Positions 9,113 to 18,202 of a DNA stretch of 64,000 bases are shown here, piece after piece (position 1 is the stretch's first letter; the number at the start of each line of letters is the position of its first letter). The notes under the pieces are model-generated. The model did no database searches, had not been told where the DNA came from, and saw only the letters and a program-made list of their open reading frames with translations. Source of the DNA: Muribaculaceae bacterium Isolate-002 (NCI) (lineage in GTDB: Bacteria > Bacteroidota > Bacteroidia > Bacteroidales > Muribaculaceae); the NCBI GenBank assembly GCA_004102805.1, contig SCEG01000003.1:79652-143651 (forward strand), in the 5' to 3' direction. A program made the position numbers and the translations under genes.

Positions 9113-9795
9113 TGCGTAAGGATATTGAACTACATATAGAAACCGGAGATGTAGCTATTGATCCCCAGAATAGTCCTCGTATGAGAGACTTTCGATGGGT
9201 CAATGAGCCATCATTACTATCTCGCTATATTTATGGTGAGATAGATGTACCATATTCTGTCAGTGAGCGTACTGTTAGGCAGAACGGGGTATTCTTTGTT
9301 ATCCCATACACTCCCATATACCAGGAGTTCAAGATTCGCATCCGCAGGGTTAATGAAGACGGCTCTTTCTTGTATGTAATCAATGAAGTTGATGGTACAG
9401 AATGGCATTTGGTAAAGAGCGCACTTTATGGAGGCGTATTGCAAAATGTGTTTGCATCCACATTGCCTACTATTTCAGAGAGTGGCTTCTTTGTTAATCT
9501 TGAAGATGGTATCGCAAGACTATATGCCAGCAGTCAGTCAGATTTCAATATTGTAAAAGCAAATCGACAGAACACAAATTGCATGTTGGCATGTTTCCCT
9601 GGTGGCAATTATCGATACCCTTTGACCGGAGTTGGGCTGGCTCGATGGATCAACTCTACGAATGTGGTATCTACTGATTTAACTAAGATTCTCCAAGCTG
9701 AATTTTCAGCAGACGGATGTAATGTCCGAACTGCTGCATACAATTATGACACTAAGCAGATGGAGCTTGATGTCGATGTAATCGAAGATTTATAA
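9112..9795 (+). CDS. Phage baseplate-region protein of unknown function
   Basis: I start it at the ATG at 9112, whose A is the last base of the preceding stop codon (TAATG), giving 227 residues. The N-terminus MRKDIELHIETGD resembles the start of small phage baseplate proteins in Bacteroidales phages, but no catalytic or binding motif is recognised. It is followed after one base by a LysM-like protein, so it probably belongs to the baseplate. Confidence 0.65.
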   Translation: MRKDIELHIETGDVAIDPQNSPRMRDFRWVNEPSLLSRYIYGEIDVPYSVSERTVRQNGVFFVIPYTPIYQEFKIRIRRVNEDGSFLYVINEVDGTEWHLVKSALYGGVLQNVFASTLPTISESGFFVNLEDGIARLYASSQSDFNIVKANRQNTNCMLACFPGGNYRYPLTGVGLARWINSTNVVSTDLTKILQAEFSADGCNVRTAAYNYDTKQMELDVDVIEDL

Positions 9796-9796
9796 G

Positions 9797-10708
9797 ATGG
9801 CAACATATATTGTAAAACCCAACCAGAATCTTTTCGATGTTGCCTTGCATCTGTATGGCAGTATTGAGGGCATTTTTGACCTTATGATAAGCAATCCGGA
9901 ACTCAGTATGACTTCGGAGCTATCATTTGGCCAGGAACTTGTATATCACGAAGAGTTTATAATCAACGCATCTATTGTTAATGAATTTCAAAAGCAAAAT
10001 ATTACGCCATCGTCAGGCTCCCGTCATGTCTATTTCAAACGACCTGACCGAGATTTGATATTCCTTATTGGTGTCAACGTTGATATGGCGCTCACTCACA
10101 TCAAGGTTGCTGGAGAGGGTGAAATGCTTGTAGATTGGGGCGATAACTCCAATCTCGAATCTATTATACTGACTTCGAGCGTTCAACAAATCGAACATTA
10201 TTTTGACAGTGAAGTTAAAAAACGTAGAATCAAGATATATGGGAACACCAACACATTGAAATTCACTCAGCTTGACACAACCGGGCTTGGTGGTTCATTG
10301 CTTCTGTGCCGTCCAGTAGTTGTTGATGAATACGTGTGTCGTGGTAGAGGTTACTCCTTAACCGGTTTGGCATTACTGAATGGTGCTTACAAAGTAGATT
10401 TGAGTAATGGAATAATATCTGATTTACTGCCGATCGCCAATATGTCACTTCAGGAATTGAATCTGACTGATGTCTATTACATGACTGATGAAGTATTGGA
10501 TGATTATCTTGTGTATGTCAAGGAGCATTACAATGACCGGCGCCCATGTACAGTGTATTTAACAACAACACCATCTGAACGAGGTCTTGAAGCGATAGAT
10601 ACAATATTGAGAGAGCCAGAGTGGAATATTTCAGACACATGGAAATTCTATATCAATAATGAATTATACATACCTAAAACGATAGAAAATGGCACGGTCA
10701 CTGAGTGA
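9797..10708 (+). CDS. Phage tail protein with N-terminal LysM-like domain
   Basis: 303 residues. The first ~50 (YIVKPNQNLFDVALHLYGS, then a hydrophobic segment ending FGQELVYHEE) match the LysM pattern found in tail/baseplate proteins near the tube-baseplate junction. The remainder has leucine-rich beta strands (LQELNLTDVYYMTD) and no known motif. Its 3' end overlaps the next gene by 20 bp. A role in baseplate assembly or peptidoglycan contact is inferred from LysM and position. Confidence 0.65.
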   Translation: MATYIVKPNQNLFDVALHLYGSIEGIFDLMISNPELSMTSELSFGQELVYHEEFIINASIVNEFQKQNITPSSGSRHVYFKRPDRDLIFLIGVNVDMALTHIKVAGEGEMLVDWGDNSNLESIILTSSVQQIEHYFDSEVKKRRIKIYGNTNTLKFTQLDTTGLGGSLLLCRPVVVDEYVCRGRGYSLTGLALLNGAYKVDLSNGIISDLLPIANMSLQELNLTDVYYMTDEVLDDYLVYVKEHYNDRRPCTVYLTTTPSERGLEAIDTILREPEWNISDTWKFYINNELYIPKTIENGTVTE

Positions 10709-11600
10709 AATATATGCGGTTGCCAAAGAGTGCCGCAACAACTATTTGGAGTTGACAGAATTTGAAAACAGTTCTAAAATGTCAATTCTTGACGCATTTA
10801 CATGGGTCACATCTGCATGTATCTGGACTTTTGAAAATGTGATGGATGTCTTCAAGGTAGATCTTGCCAAAGACTTACAGAACAGAATCAATGGAACTCC
10901 TGCGTATTTTGCCAATGCTTTGATGAAATATCAGTCAGGAGATGACTTGGTTATCAGCGAAGACGGCACGTCTTTTTCATACCCTCAAGTTGACCCAACC
11001 AAACGAATTGTAACTAAGGTCGCTTATTACGAAGAAGACGAGCCTGGATTCCACGATAAGATTGTCAGGTTCAAAATTGCAACTGGTAAACCGGGTGCTT
11101 ACTCTCGAATCGATGATGACGAACTGATTGCAATCAGGGCATTTCTGAATCAGATACTATTTGCCGGTCAGCACGCGAGAGTCGTGAGCCGTATAGGAGA
11201 TGTACTTGTACCAAGAGTTGTGGTTTATTATGATGGAGCTGTCCCCGAAGATGATCTTTATGCAGCCATAGAATCTGCTCTTAATGAGTATATTGCCAGC
11301 ATAGATTTCAATGGGTTGGTTTACACTCAGAAAGTCATTGACAGCATACAGAACGTGGAACATGTCACCGACGTTCAGGTTTCGTCGGATGACACAGACC
11401 ACCAAGGTATTTTTATTGCCAGCTATGACGATGATAATAACTTGATATATAAAGAAGGTACTACCGACCCTCTTGTTAAGATAGGGCGTTACTTTGTGCC
11501 TAACTCTGGTTACATCAAGCAAAGTTCAGCATCAGGGGTAGAAAAAGACATTCCCCTTTGGCGAGATACTATAATCCTTAAATTGGAAGACAACGTATGA
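10689..11600 (+). CDS. Baseplate J-like phage protein
   Basis: 303 residues. The organisation fits gpJ-like baseplate wedge proteins: a helical N-terminus, a region around VYYDGAVPEDDLYAAIESAL, and the YIASIDFNGLVYTQKVIDSI segment preceding a repeated strand with VTDVQVSS. These align with the C-terminal part of Mu gp47/P2 J-type proteins. It overlaps its neighbours on both sides (20 bp and 4 bp), typical of a translationally coupled baseplate operon. A contractile-type tail would be implied if the call is right. Confidence 0.6.
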   Translation: MARSLSEIYAVAKECRNNYLELTEFENSSKMSILDAFTWVTSACIWTFENVMDVFKVDLAKDLQNRINGTPAYFANALMKYQSGDDLVISEDGTSFSYPQVDPTKRIVTKVAYYEEDEPGFHDKIVRFKIATGKPGAYSRIDDDELIAIRAFLNQILFAGQHARVVSRIGDVLVPRVVVYYDGAVPEDDLYAAIESALNEYIASIDFNGLVYTQKVIDSIQNVEHVTDVQVSSDDTDHQGIFIASYDDDNNLIYKEGTTDPLVKIGRYFVPNSGYIKQSSASGVEKDIPLWRDTIILKLEDNV

Positions 11601-12127
11601 GGTACAGAATTAACTTTGATAAAACTATAAATCAGCTGGTGCCATACTATCTTGGTGGGCGCCGCCTGATTCTGTACCTGCAAGCGTTAATTCGCCCACT
11701 TCAGCAGGCGAATGAATCCTTTGTCGAATACGCAAAGGAGACTCGTATCGAAGCTGCGATGACCTCTCAGATTATCAAGTTTGAATGGTATTTGAATCGC
11801 AAGTTCAGTAAGTATTTTGTCAATGGAGGAAGAATTGTCATTAAGAACTCTGAACAACCCGGTACACCTATTTGGCATGAATCAGCCAATATTGCACAAA
11901 GTGACAACATGCTTGTACACACTGAATCTGAAGCAACGGAGCCACATCAGCTAATTCTTTATCGTAGCGATGAACAAACTGATGAAAGCAGTGTGAGCTT
12001 CTTCGTTGCAACCCCACGAATTGATACGAAACTCATCTCAGAGTCAAAATACATTGCAATGCTGAAATATGTCATTGACAAGTATCGGCTTGCCAACAAA
12101 ACTTATATCATCAAATACGAATCTTAA
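11597..12127 (+). CDS. Phage tail/baseplate protein of unknown function
   Basis: 176 residues. It starts with ATGA overlapping the stop of the J-like gene and ends one base into the next start. No motif is recognised. The size, and the position between the J-like baseplate protein and a fibre, parallel tail protein I of P2/Mu-like phages, but sequence alone does not show this homology. Confidence 0.6.
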   Translation: MRYRINFDKTINQLVPYYLGGRRLILYLQALIRPLQQANESFVEYAKETRIEAAMTSQIIKFEWYLNRKFSKYFVNGGRIVIKNSEQPGTPIWHESANIAQSDNMLVHTESEATEPHQLILYRSDEQTDESSVSFFVATPRIDTKLISESKYIAMLKYVIDKYRLANKTYIIKYES

Positions 12128-13887
12128 TGAAAGAGTTTAGCGCACAAACAGGTGGACGTTACACCTATGCTGATGATCTTGAGAATCTTCAGGAATTAGC
12201 GTTGGCTTTTGCCGAACTTTTTGATGACTGTGACAACTTCATAGTTAGCGGTTGTGAGGTTATGGGCTCTGCAATCAGTGCCGGTTATGTATTCTTGAAT
12301 GGCAAGTTGCGTTCTTTTTCAGGCGCAACAGGCTTGACTTCGTGGCCGCAATATATTTATGAGTTGAACACTACTGAAAGCGTTCCATACGAAAGCGGTG
12401 GAGCTAAAGTCGGCAGAAACATCTATGGCTGCACCATCGGAAAATCTGTACCGGTCACAGCAGACCCTCTGACTGGTAAAGTGCCCACATCGTTAGCAAT
12501 TACATCTACGGGCGGTTTGCGAATGAAAGATGCGTTCATTGGTAAGTATGCGCTTCTGCTCGACCCTGCCAATGGCTCTCAGATTGTAAACAGTTTGGTG
12601 AATTTTGCGAAGGATATTCAAACCAACGGAGACTTAACTGCCAATAAGTCTGTTACGATTAAGAATGGAGCTGTATCTACGCGAATTAGCTACAGTGGTT
12701 CAACGTTCAGCATTTCGTCCACTGGCAACTCCAACACTTACCAAATATCCGTTGTTGATGGTGTAGGCATCCGATTCTATTGCAATAACGCTCTTATCGC
12801 AACCATTGGACATTCATCGATCACCTTCAATAAGCCATTGTCTTCTTCACAAGGCACTTTTGGTGGGCTCGTGCTTACAGGCAACCATCTTTACCAAGGT
12901 ACAGCAAATGGTACAGCAGACGCATACATTAACTATTACAGTTACAATGGTGGAATCACCCAGTTTCGCAATACTCATATAGGAAACGGTAAAGGCAAAA
13001 GCATTATCAGTGTAACAGGTTCATCCAATACTGTTGGCATTTTTGGAGCGACTACTATTGCTTCGGGTGTTGCAGACGGGCTTGTCCTGAAAGCAAATGC
13101 ACTGAAAACTAACAATGCGCTCACTAATGCAATAGCTTGGACAGATTCTGCCAATGCGACAATGGCACGAATCGGATTCATCAGCTCCGAGGACAATGAG
13201 TTCAATATCAATAGTGCATCCAATAATATTCGTATTATGGGTGCAACCTACGTCAATATCGGCCCGGTAATTAAGGAAAACGGCGTTTTCCTGTCTGAAC
13301 GGTATGCCATGATTACGACGATGAACACAGCACTTGATAAAAAAGCAAACACGAGTGATGTTTACTCGACTAAGCAAGCGGATGCTAAGTTTGCAAAATT
13401 AGCTGGTGGGCTGTCTCAGTTTGTATCTGCCATTGTTAGCAAATCTGATTGCCGTTCACATATTGGCGCCGTAGGAACGGATGATTTGAGTAAGTATGCA
13501 AAACTTGATCAATTTCTTGCAGATATGGCGGGTTCTGAAGCCAACAAGAAAAAAATTCGAGATAATATAGGTGCCGCAAGTGCCGGTGACTATGAGCCCA
13601 AAATGGCTGACTCCGGCTGGAAGTTGATAAAGGGTTCGCTGTATGTACGTCAGATTGGCAACATCGTCTGCATACAAGGCTCTACAAAAACAATTCACTC
13701 AGGAACTGTTTTTACAATCCCTAATACTATTGCGGCCCCCTCTCATGCCGTCAAGCATACAATAGGATTTGCAAATAACCGTACATGGGTCTGCAAGATT
13801 GCAGCCGGACAACGCGCATGTCAGGTCGTGTATTGTGATGCCAGTTGCAATCGTTCAACAGAATTTTCAATCACTTATATGGTATAA
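12127..13887 (+). CDS. Phage tail fibre protein
   Basis: 586 residues, low in charged residues and rich in Gly, Ser, Thr and Asn. It has the GNGKGKSIISVTG-type beta repeats of fibres and a helical 'KADTSDVYSTKQADAKFAKL'-like stalk near residues 400-440 (here KKANTSDVYSTKQADAKF), often seen just before the distal tip. The C-terminal ~100 residues (GSLYVRQIGNIVCIQG onward) look like a receptor-binding or chaperone-like tip domain. It is separate from the DGR target, so the phage has at least two candidate adhesins. Confidence 0.7.
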   Translation: MKEFSAQTGGRYTYADDLENLQELALAFAELFDDCDNFIVSGCEVMGSAISAGYVFLNGKLRSFSGATGLTSWPQYIYELNTTESVPYESGGAKVGRNIYGCTIGKSVPVTADPLTGKVPTSLAITSTGGLRMKDAFIGKYALLLDPANGSQIVNSLVNFAKDIQTNGDLTANKSVTIKNGAVSTRISYSGSTFSISSTGNSNTYQISVVDGVGIRFYCNNALIATIGHSSITFNKPLSSSQGTFGGLVLTGNHLYQGTANGTADAYINYYSYNGGITQFRNTHIGNGKGKSIISVTGSSNTVGIFGATTIASGVADGLVLKANALKTNNALTNAIAWTDSANATMARIGFISSEDNEFNINSASNNIRIMGATYVNIGPVIKENGVFLSERYAMITTMNTALDKKANTSDVYSTKQADAKFAKLAGGLSQFVSAIVSKSDCRSHIGAVGTDDLSKYAKLDQFLADMAGSEANKKKIRDNIGAASAGDYEPKMADSGWKLIKGSLYVRQIGNIVCIQGSTKTIHSGTVFTIPNTIAAPSHAVKHTIGFANNRTWVCKIAAGQRACQVVYCDASCNRSTEFSITYMV

Positions 13888-13890
13888 ACA

Positions 13891-14106
13891 ATGAGAACAT
13901 TTAACACTCCCGCACAAGCTCGAAGCCTCCGAGAAATCGAAGCAGCAGCTATCACTCCAATCTCTGAACAAATCAAAGATGTCTATGGAGAAGTCCAATC
14001 AGTACCGGCCCCAGAATCAGAAGTTGTCGAAAAGACAAACCCCCAAGCCGAAGCCGAAGAGACAGCAAAAAAGTCCAGGTCGAAGAAGAATCCTAAGGCG
14101 GTTTGA
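13891..14106 (+). CDS. Small charged phage protein, unknown
   Basis: 71 residues, starting 3 bp after the fibre gene. The N-terminal half is plausibly helical. The C-terminus is acidic then strongly basic (KKSRSKKNPKAV). No family is recognised. A second frame (13979 onward) overlaps its 3' part; I take the short, start-proximal frame as real because it is spaced like its neighbours. Confidence 0.5.
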   Translation: MRTFNTPAQARSLREIEAAAITPISEQIKDVYGEVQSVPAPESEVVEKTNPQAEAEETAKKSRSKKNPKAV

Positions 14107-14134
14107 TGAAGTCCCCTTAGGTTATAGCCTCCGG

Positions 14135-14386
14135 ATGAACACACCATTGGAGTATGACTTAATAATGCAAGTCGTTGGCCCCAATGGTGTGCCGGATGCG
14201 GACTTAATCGAGGCTATCAGTTATGCGTCAAACAATCCATTCTTTAGGTCAGAACTGTTTAGATTGCAGTTAATTAAATATCGAAAGAATGGATGTACGG
14301 CTGAACATCCCAAAATACCTCCAAGTTCTAAACAAATTCAGCGAGCTATCGAAAATCGCAGAAATATTATCAAAGGACAGAAATAA
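14135..14386 (+). CDS. Small phage protein, unknown (start uncertain)
   Basis: The 83-residue frame from the ATG at 14135 begins 28 bp after the previous gene. An earlier ATG at 13979 would add 52 mostly basic residues but overlap the previous gene by 128 bp. The conserved-looking part begins with MNTPLEYDLIMQVVG. It is the last gene before the terminator at 14392, closing the tail operon. Function unknown. Confidence 0.5.
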   Translation: MNTPLEYDLIMQVVGPNGVPDADLIEAISYASNNPFFRSELFRLQLIKYRKNGCTAEHPKIPPSSKQIQRAIENRRNIIKGQK

Positions 14387-14391
14387 AATTG

Positions 14392-14424
14392 GTGCGAATG
14401 AAGTAAAAATCTTCGCACTTTTTT
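14392..14424 (+). terminator. Intrinsic terminator closing the tail operon
   Basis: GTGCGAA at 14392-14398 pairs with TTCGCAC at 14412-14418, followed by six T residues. It lies 6 bp after the last tail-region gene. Confidence 0.85.
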
Positions 14425-14446
14425 CATCTGTTTGAAAATATATTGT

Positions 14447-14454
14447 TAACTTTG
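14447..14454 (+). promoter_or_regulatory. Possible promoter -7 box for thyX-RNR
   Basis: TAACTTTG matches the Bacteroidota TAnnTTTG element and lies 62 bp before the thyX-like start, just after the upstream terminator. No TTG is correctly spaced upstream, so the promoter may be weak or assisted. Confidence 0.5.
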
Positions 14455-14516
14455 CGGTGTTTTTCAAATTGACTTCGTACAGAATCTAATCAAAATCACA
14501 ATGCAAATTCCTATAA

Positions 14517-15245
14517 ATGAAGGACTTTACCGTGTCTGTGCGAAAACTCACAGACGTTGAGCTTCTAAGGGAGGCGTGCGCTTCGACGTTTATTGGTGAG
14601 AGCCATGCGTCGTTAAGTCAACTTTACAAGGCTGAACACTCCCCAGTCCGAACACAATTGTTCTGGATAACTCTAAAAAACATCCCTCTGTTCGTCAGCA
14701 CCCATTTGCTCCGCCATCATGTCGGCTCTGTACCGTTCCAACTTACTTGTCGAGAGGATCGCAATGGCGGCAATCCTGGTATGCCAGCTAAAATTGACGA
14801 TGTAGTTAATCGCATAAAATCTCTCTTGAGCGATTGGCAGAAAGGGGGTTCAATTACATCTCCCCACATCCAAGAAGAAAACGCGATAGTTGAAGAGCTT
14901 GAATGGCTTAAAAACAATGCTGATAGGCAGACCCCGGTCAACCTTAGCCTTTGTGTCAACGCTCAATCGCTGATTGACATGGCTAAATTAAGGCTATGTT
15001 CCGGTTGCGCTGCTGCTGAAACAGTTATTGTTTTCCGTGAAATCAAGTATCAAATCGCACAAATTGACCCTGAGCTGGCGGCTATGATGGTACGCAAATG
15101 CGTGTACCGTAATGGTCTGTGCGGAGAAATGCGTTGCTGCGGATTCAACTCCACACCTGCATTTGACACCGAGCTCAAGGAATATGTTTCTCATTTCTCT
15201 GAGAAGCAAAGAGGTACTAATCGTAAATGCAATCAAGAGAAATGA
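14517..15245 (+). CDS. Flavin-dependent thymidylate synthase-like protein (ThyX-like)
   Basis: 242 residues. ThyX makes dTMP from dUMP with FAD and methylene-tetrahydrofolate. The segment LLRHHVGSVPFQLTCRE corresponds to the ThyX RHRxxSxxxxS signature in diverged form, with RHH in place of RHR. Upstream the SLSQLYKAEHSPVRT stretch and downstream the LRLCSGCAAAETV helix fit the fold. It overlaps the ribonucleotide reductase start by 19 bp, and that pairing supports a role in dNTP supply. An extended insertion around residues 90-130 is unusual. Identity is probable, not certain. Confidence 0.65.
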   Translation: MKDFTVSVRKLTDVELLREACASTFIGESHASLSQLYKAEHSPVRTQLFWITLKNIPLFVSTHLLRHHVGSVPFQLTCREDRNGGNPGMPAKIDDVVNRIKSLLSDWQKGGSITSPHIQEENAIVEELEWLKNNADRQTPVNLSLCVNAQSLIDMAKLRLCSGCAAAETVIVFREIKYQIAQIDPELAAMMVRKCVYRNGLCGEMRCCGFNSTPAFDTELKEYVSHFSEKQRGTNRKCNQEK

Positions 15246-17497
15246 CTATAGAAGAATGGCTCAATAACGAGGAGCTGCCAGTAACTATTTGGCGTAAAAA
15301 GTACCAGCAAAAGGGTGAAAACTTTGAGCAATGGCTCAACAGAATCTCTGCCGGAGATGAAACTGTAAAGGAATTGATTCGGGAAAAGAAATTCATCTTT
15401 GCCGGTCGCATACTTTCAAATCGTGGCATCAAAGACCGAAAGATAACACTCAGCAACTGCTATGTAGTGACGCCACCCAATGATAACCTTGAGTCTATAT
15501 TTGATGCTGGCGCTAAGATGGCTCGCACATTCAGTTATGGAGGTGGATGCGGCATTGATGTTAGCAATCTTCGGCCCAAAGGCGCTGATGTGAACAATGC
15601 AGCCAAAAGTACATCCGGTGCTACCAGCTTTATGGACTTCTATAGTTACATAACCGGTCTTATCGGACAAGAAGGCCGTCGAGGTGCAACTATGCTTAGT
15701 ATTTCATGCGAGCACCCGGACCTTGAAGAGTTCATCAATCTTAAATCCAACTTGGATGTATGCACGAAAGCAAACATCTCAGTTCGTATGACTGACGCTT
15801 TTATGCACGCAGTTGAAACAGATTCTGATTTCAACCTTGAGTTCACACTGGAAGATGGCTCAAAAATCGGTCGTGTTGTCAGCGCCAAAGAAATGTTCAT
15901 GCTGCTTGCTAAGCGCAACTGGGAAATGGCAGAGCCGGGCATCCTATATTGGGACCGTATAGCCAACTATAATCTCCTTCAAAATACCGGATTCAAATAT
16001 GCAGGTGTGAATCCATGCGCAGAAGAGCCTCTGCCTGCTGGTGGCTCATGTTTACTTGGCAGCATCAACTTGTCCGAGTTTGTTGTTAATCCTTTCACTA
16101 AAGACGCATATATCAATGCGGAAGCACTGATGTCGGCAGTTAAAATCGCCATCCATGCTTTGAATGATGTCTTAATGGAAGGGTTGTCGCTACATCCGCT
16201 ACAGGAACAGCGTGATTCAGTTCGCGACTGGCGTCAGATTGGCCTTGGCACTCTCGGTCTTGGAGATATGCTAATTAAACTGGGAGTAAAGTATGGTTCT
16301 CCTGAATCACTTAAAGTCATTCAGGAAGTATATCAGAACATTGCCTACAAAGCCATCGCCACATCTCTCGAACTGGCAAAAGAGAAAGGTGCTTTTCCTA
16401 AATGTGATGAGAAAACAAAAAGAGCCATTATACACTCAGATTTTATCAAGAGTGTGGATTTGTCCAATAAGGTACTGGAAGAAATCGAACAATATGGCCT
16501 CTACAACTCTCAGCTTTTGACTTGTGCTCCAACTGGCACCATAGGCACGATGCTTCAAGTAAGCACCGGTGTTGAGCCCAACTTCGCTTTCTCATACAAT
16601 CGTCGCACTGTATCACTGAATAATGAGGAAACCACATATCAAGTGGATGCAAAAATCGTTCAGGAGTACAAGAAAGTCACTGGCGAGACTAAGCTCCCTG
16701 ACTTCTTTGTTGCATCTGCGGACATTGACTACCACAATCGTATCAAGGTTCAGGCGATGCTTCAAAAATATATTGATGCGTCAATTAGCTCCACGGTCAA
16801 CCTCCCTCACGAGACAACTGTTGAACAGGTTGCTGACCTCTATATGGAGGCTTGGAGGCAAGGACTCAAAGGCGTGACAATTTGGCGTGATGGCTGTCAG
16901 CGTCAAGGTATTCTTACCACTGACAAAAAGTCAGAAGAAACGCCCAAGTCAGATAATGAACCAACAAAAATACGAAAAGCTTCTGATGATTGTATCGGTC
17001 GCAAAAGAACACTCGTTACCGGTTGCGGCACTCTTCACTTAACCGCGTTCTTTGACCGTAATACCGGACAGTTGCTGGAAACTTATTTCAGCAAAGGGTC
17101 TCAAGGTGGATGCGCTTTGTTTATGGTTGGACTGTCTCGAATGGTATCACTTGCCGCTCGTGGAAATATTGCAATCGAAGACATCGTAGATCAACTAAAG
17201 AGCGCCGGAACCTGTCCGTCGTATGCTGTTCGTAAAGCAACAAAGCAAGACACATCCAAAGGTTCCAGCTGTCCTGTTGCCATCGGATATGCGCTGATGG
17301 ACATGTATAATGAACTTCAACATGAATTGAAGCATAACAATACTATGCAAGCCGCAAATGAGATCGAAGGTCTCAAGTCGAAAATCTTTAATGACGCCGT
17401 GATAGAGGCTCCGAAATGCCCTAAATGCGGAGAACCTATACAAATGGTCGAAGGTTGTATGACCTGCGCTGCATGTGGTTATTCCAAATGTAGCTAA
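15227..17497 (+). CDS. nrdJ: Adenosylcobalamin-dependent (class II) ribonucleotide reductase
   Basis: 756 residues. It converts ribonucleotides to deoxyribonucleotides using a B12-derived radical. The first active-site cysteine lies in LSNCYVVTPP (about residue 76). NPCAEEPLPAGGSC at ~263 carries the finger-loop Asn-Cys-Glu set, and ATMLSISCEHPDLEEFI is the typical barrel region. The C-terminus has a vitamin-B12-RNR zinc ribbon, CPKCGEPI then CAACGYSKC. There is no R2 or activase gene beside it, consistent with class II. A second ATG at 15242 would shorten it by five residues. Phage-borne, it would free DNA synthesis from host dNTP limits but depends on cobalamin. Confidence 0.92.
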   Translation: MQSREMTIEEWLNNEELPVTIWRKKYQQKGENFEQWLNRISAGDETVKELIREKKFIFAGRILSNRGIKDRKITLSNCYVVTPPNDNLESIFDAGAKMARTFSYGGGCGIDVSNLRPKGADVNNAAKSTSGATSFMDFYSYITGLIGQEGRRGATMLSISCEHPDLEEFINLKSNLDVCTKANISVRMTDAFMHAVETDSDFNLEFTLEDGSKIGRVVSAKEMFMLLAKRNWEMAEPGILYWDRIANYNLLQNTGFKYAGVNPCAEEPLPAGGSCLLGSINLSEFVVNPFTKDAYINAEALMSAVKIAIHALNDVLMEGLSLHPLQEQRDSVRDWRQIGLGTLGLGDMLIKLGVKYGSPESLKVIQEVYQNIAYKAIATSLELAKEKGAFPKCDEKTKRAIIHSDFIKSVDLSNKVLEEIEQYGLYNSQLLTCAPTGTIGTMLQVSTGVEPNFAFSYNRRTVSLNNEETTYQVDAKIVQEYKKVTGETKLPDFFVASADIDYHNRIKVQAMLQKYIDASISSTVNLPHETTVEQVADLYMEAWRQGLKGVTIWRDGCQRQGILTTDKKSEETPKSDNEPTKIRKASDDCIGRKRTLVTGCGTLHLTAFFDRNTGQLLETYFSKGSQGGCALFMVGLSRMVSLAARGNIAIEDIVDQLKSAGTCPSYAVRKATKQDTSKGSSCPVAIGYALMDMYNELQHELKHNNTMQAANEIEGLKSKIFNDAVIEAPKCPKCGEPIQMVEGCMTCAACGYSKCS

Positions 17498-17501
17498 TGA
17501 C

Positions 17502-17548
17502 AATCCTATCTAATGATGGATAGCCTCTATCTATTATTAGGTAGGATT
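17502..17548 (+). terminator. Long hairpin terminator after the ribonucleotide reductase
   Basis: A 22-bp stem (17502-17523 with 17527-17548), complete apart from three G-T wobbles, closes on a CCT loop five bases after the stop codon. The run after it (ATTTCAC) is only weakly T-rich. Confidence 0.7.
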
Positions 17549-17653
17549 ATTTCACTAATAATCTTTTTAACATAAATGAAAGTTATATTACACAGATACA
17601 CTGCTAATTATGTAATTTTCATTTTTAGCCAGTTGAAAAAATAAATAAAAATG

Positions 17654-17685
17654 TTTTGTTAAGTCGAAAATTAGTCTTAACTTTG
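17654..17685 (+). promoter_or_regulatory. Bacteroidota-type promoter for the recombination/SSB operon
   Basis: TTTTG at 17654-17658, a 19-bp spacer and TAACTTTG at 17678-17685 give a canonical -33/-7 pair. It lies 29 bp before the next start codon and downstream of the terminator at 17502. It is recognisable by host primary sigma, suggesting early or host-driven expression. Confidence 0.75.
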
Positions 17686-17714
17686 CATCGAAACAAAACA
17701 AGAGAGCCAATGAC

Positions 17715-18188
17715 ATGATTAGAAGCAAGGGCATAATCGAGGTCCATGAGGGTTATGCCGACACAAGCGAATTTAAGGAGGCTGTGGACATTTTGCCGGA
17801 TGGAGAGTATGGTTATCTCATATTCGACAAAAAGAAAAACCGATCGCTACCTCAGTTGAAGTTTCTTTTCGGGTATGTCTTAAAGACACTGAGCGAAGAG
17901 TTGCCAGGAAATCCCGAACCGGAAGCACTATACAGCTATTTTGAAGAGATTTATGCTCCGATACATCGCTGTAAAATCCCAGGAGAGGAAACAGAGTTTG
18001 AATACTTTGACCTCAAGAATGAACCAGCAGCTGAGATGGATGCTGTCATCAATGATATTATCCATCATGCCAAGAATGAGTGGGGTATTGACCTGCTAAC
18101 CCGTGAGCGGTTAAAAGCCGCAGAAGCCCAAGAGCTTTATGCAGGAGCCTACGCTGATACTTGGAAGAATTATCTAAGAAAAGTCTAA
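17715..18188 (+). CDS. NinB/Orf-like recombination mediator (tentative)
   Basis: 157 residues. The KNRSLPQLKFLFGYVL segment resembles the RNRSLDQ-type motif of lambda NinB (Orf), which helps load recombinase onto SSB-coated DNA. A later IIHHAKNEWGIDL helix fits the same fold. It precedes an SSB-like gene and shares a promoter with it, and nuclease and resolvase genes follow, all consistent with recombination. The match is short, so the family call is tentative. Confidence 0.45.
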   Translation: MIRSKGIIEVHEGYADTSEFKEAVDILPDGEYGYLIFDKKKNRSLPQLKFLFGYVLKTLSEELPGNPEPEALYSYFEEIYAPIHRCKIPGEETEFEYFDLKNEPAAEMDAVINDIIHHAKNEWGIDLLTRERLKAAEAQELYAGAYADTWKNYLRKV

Positions 18189-18202
18189 AATGAAACTTTT
18201 CC

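Noticed and set aside
13979..14386. Possible programmed frameshift joining the 13891 and 14135 genes through an A6 run
   Set aside because: The second gene is in the +1 frame; an A6 slip of the common -1 kind would not reach it, and both can be read as independent small genes.
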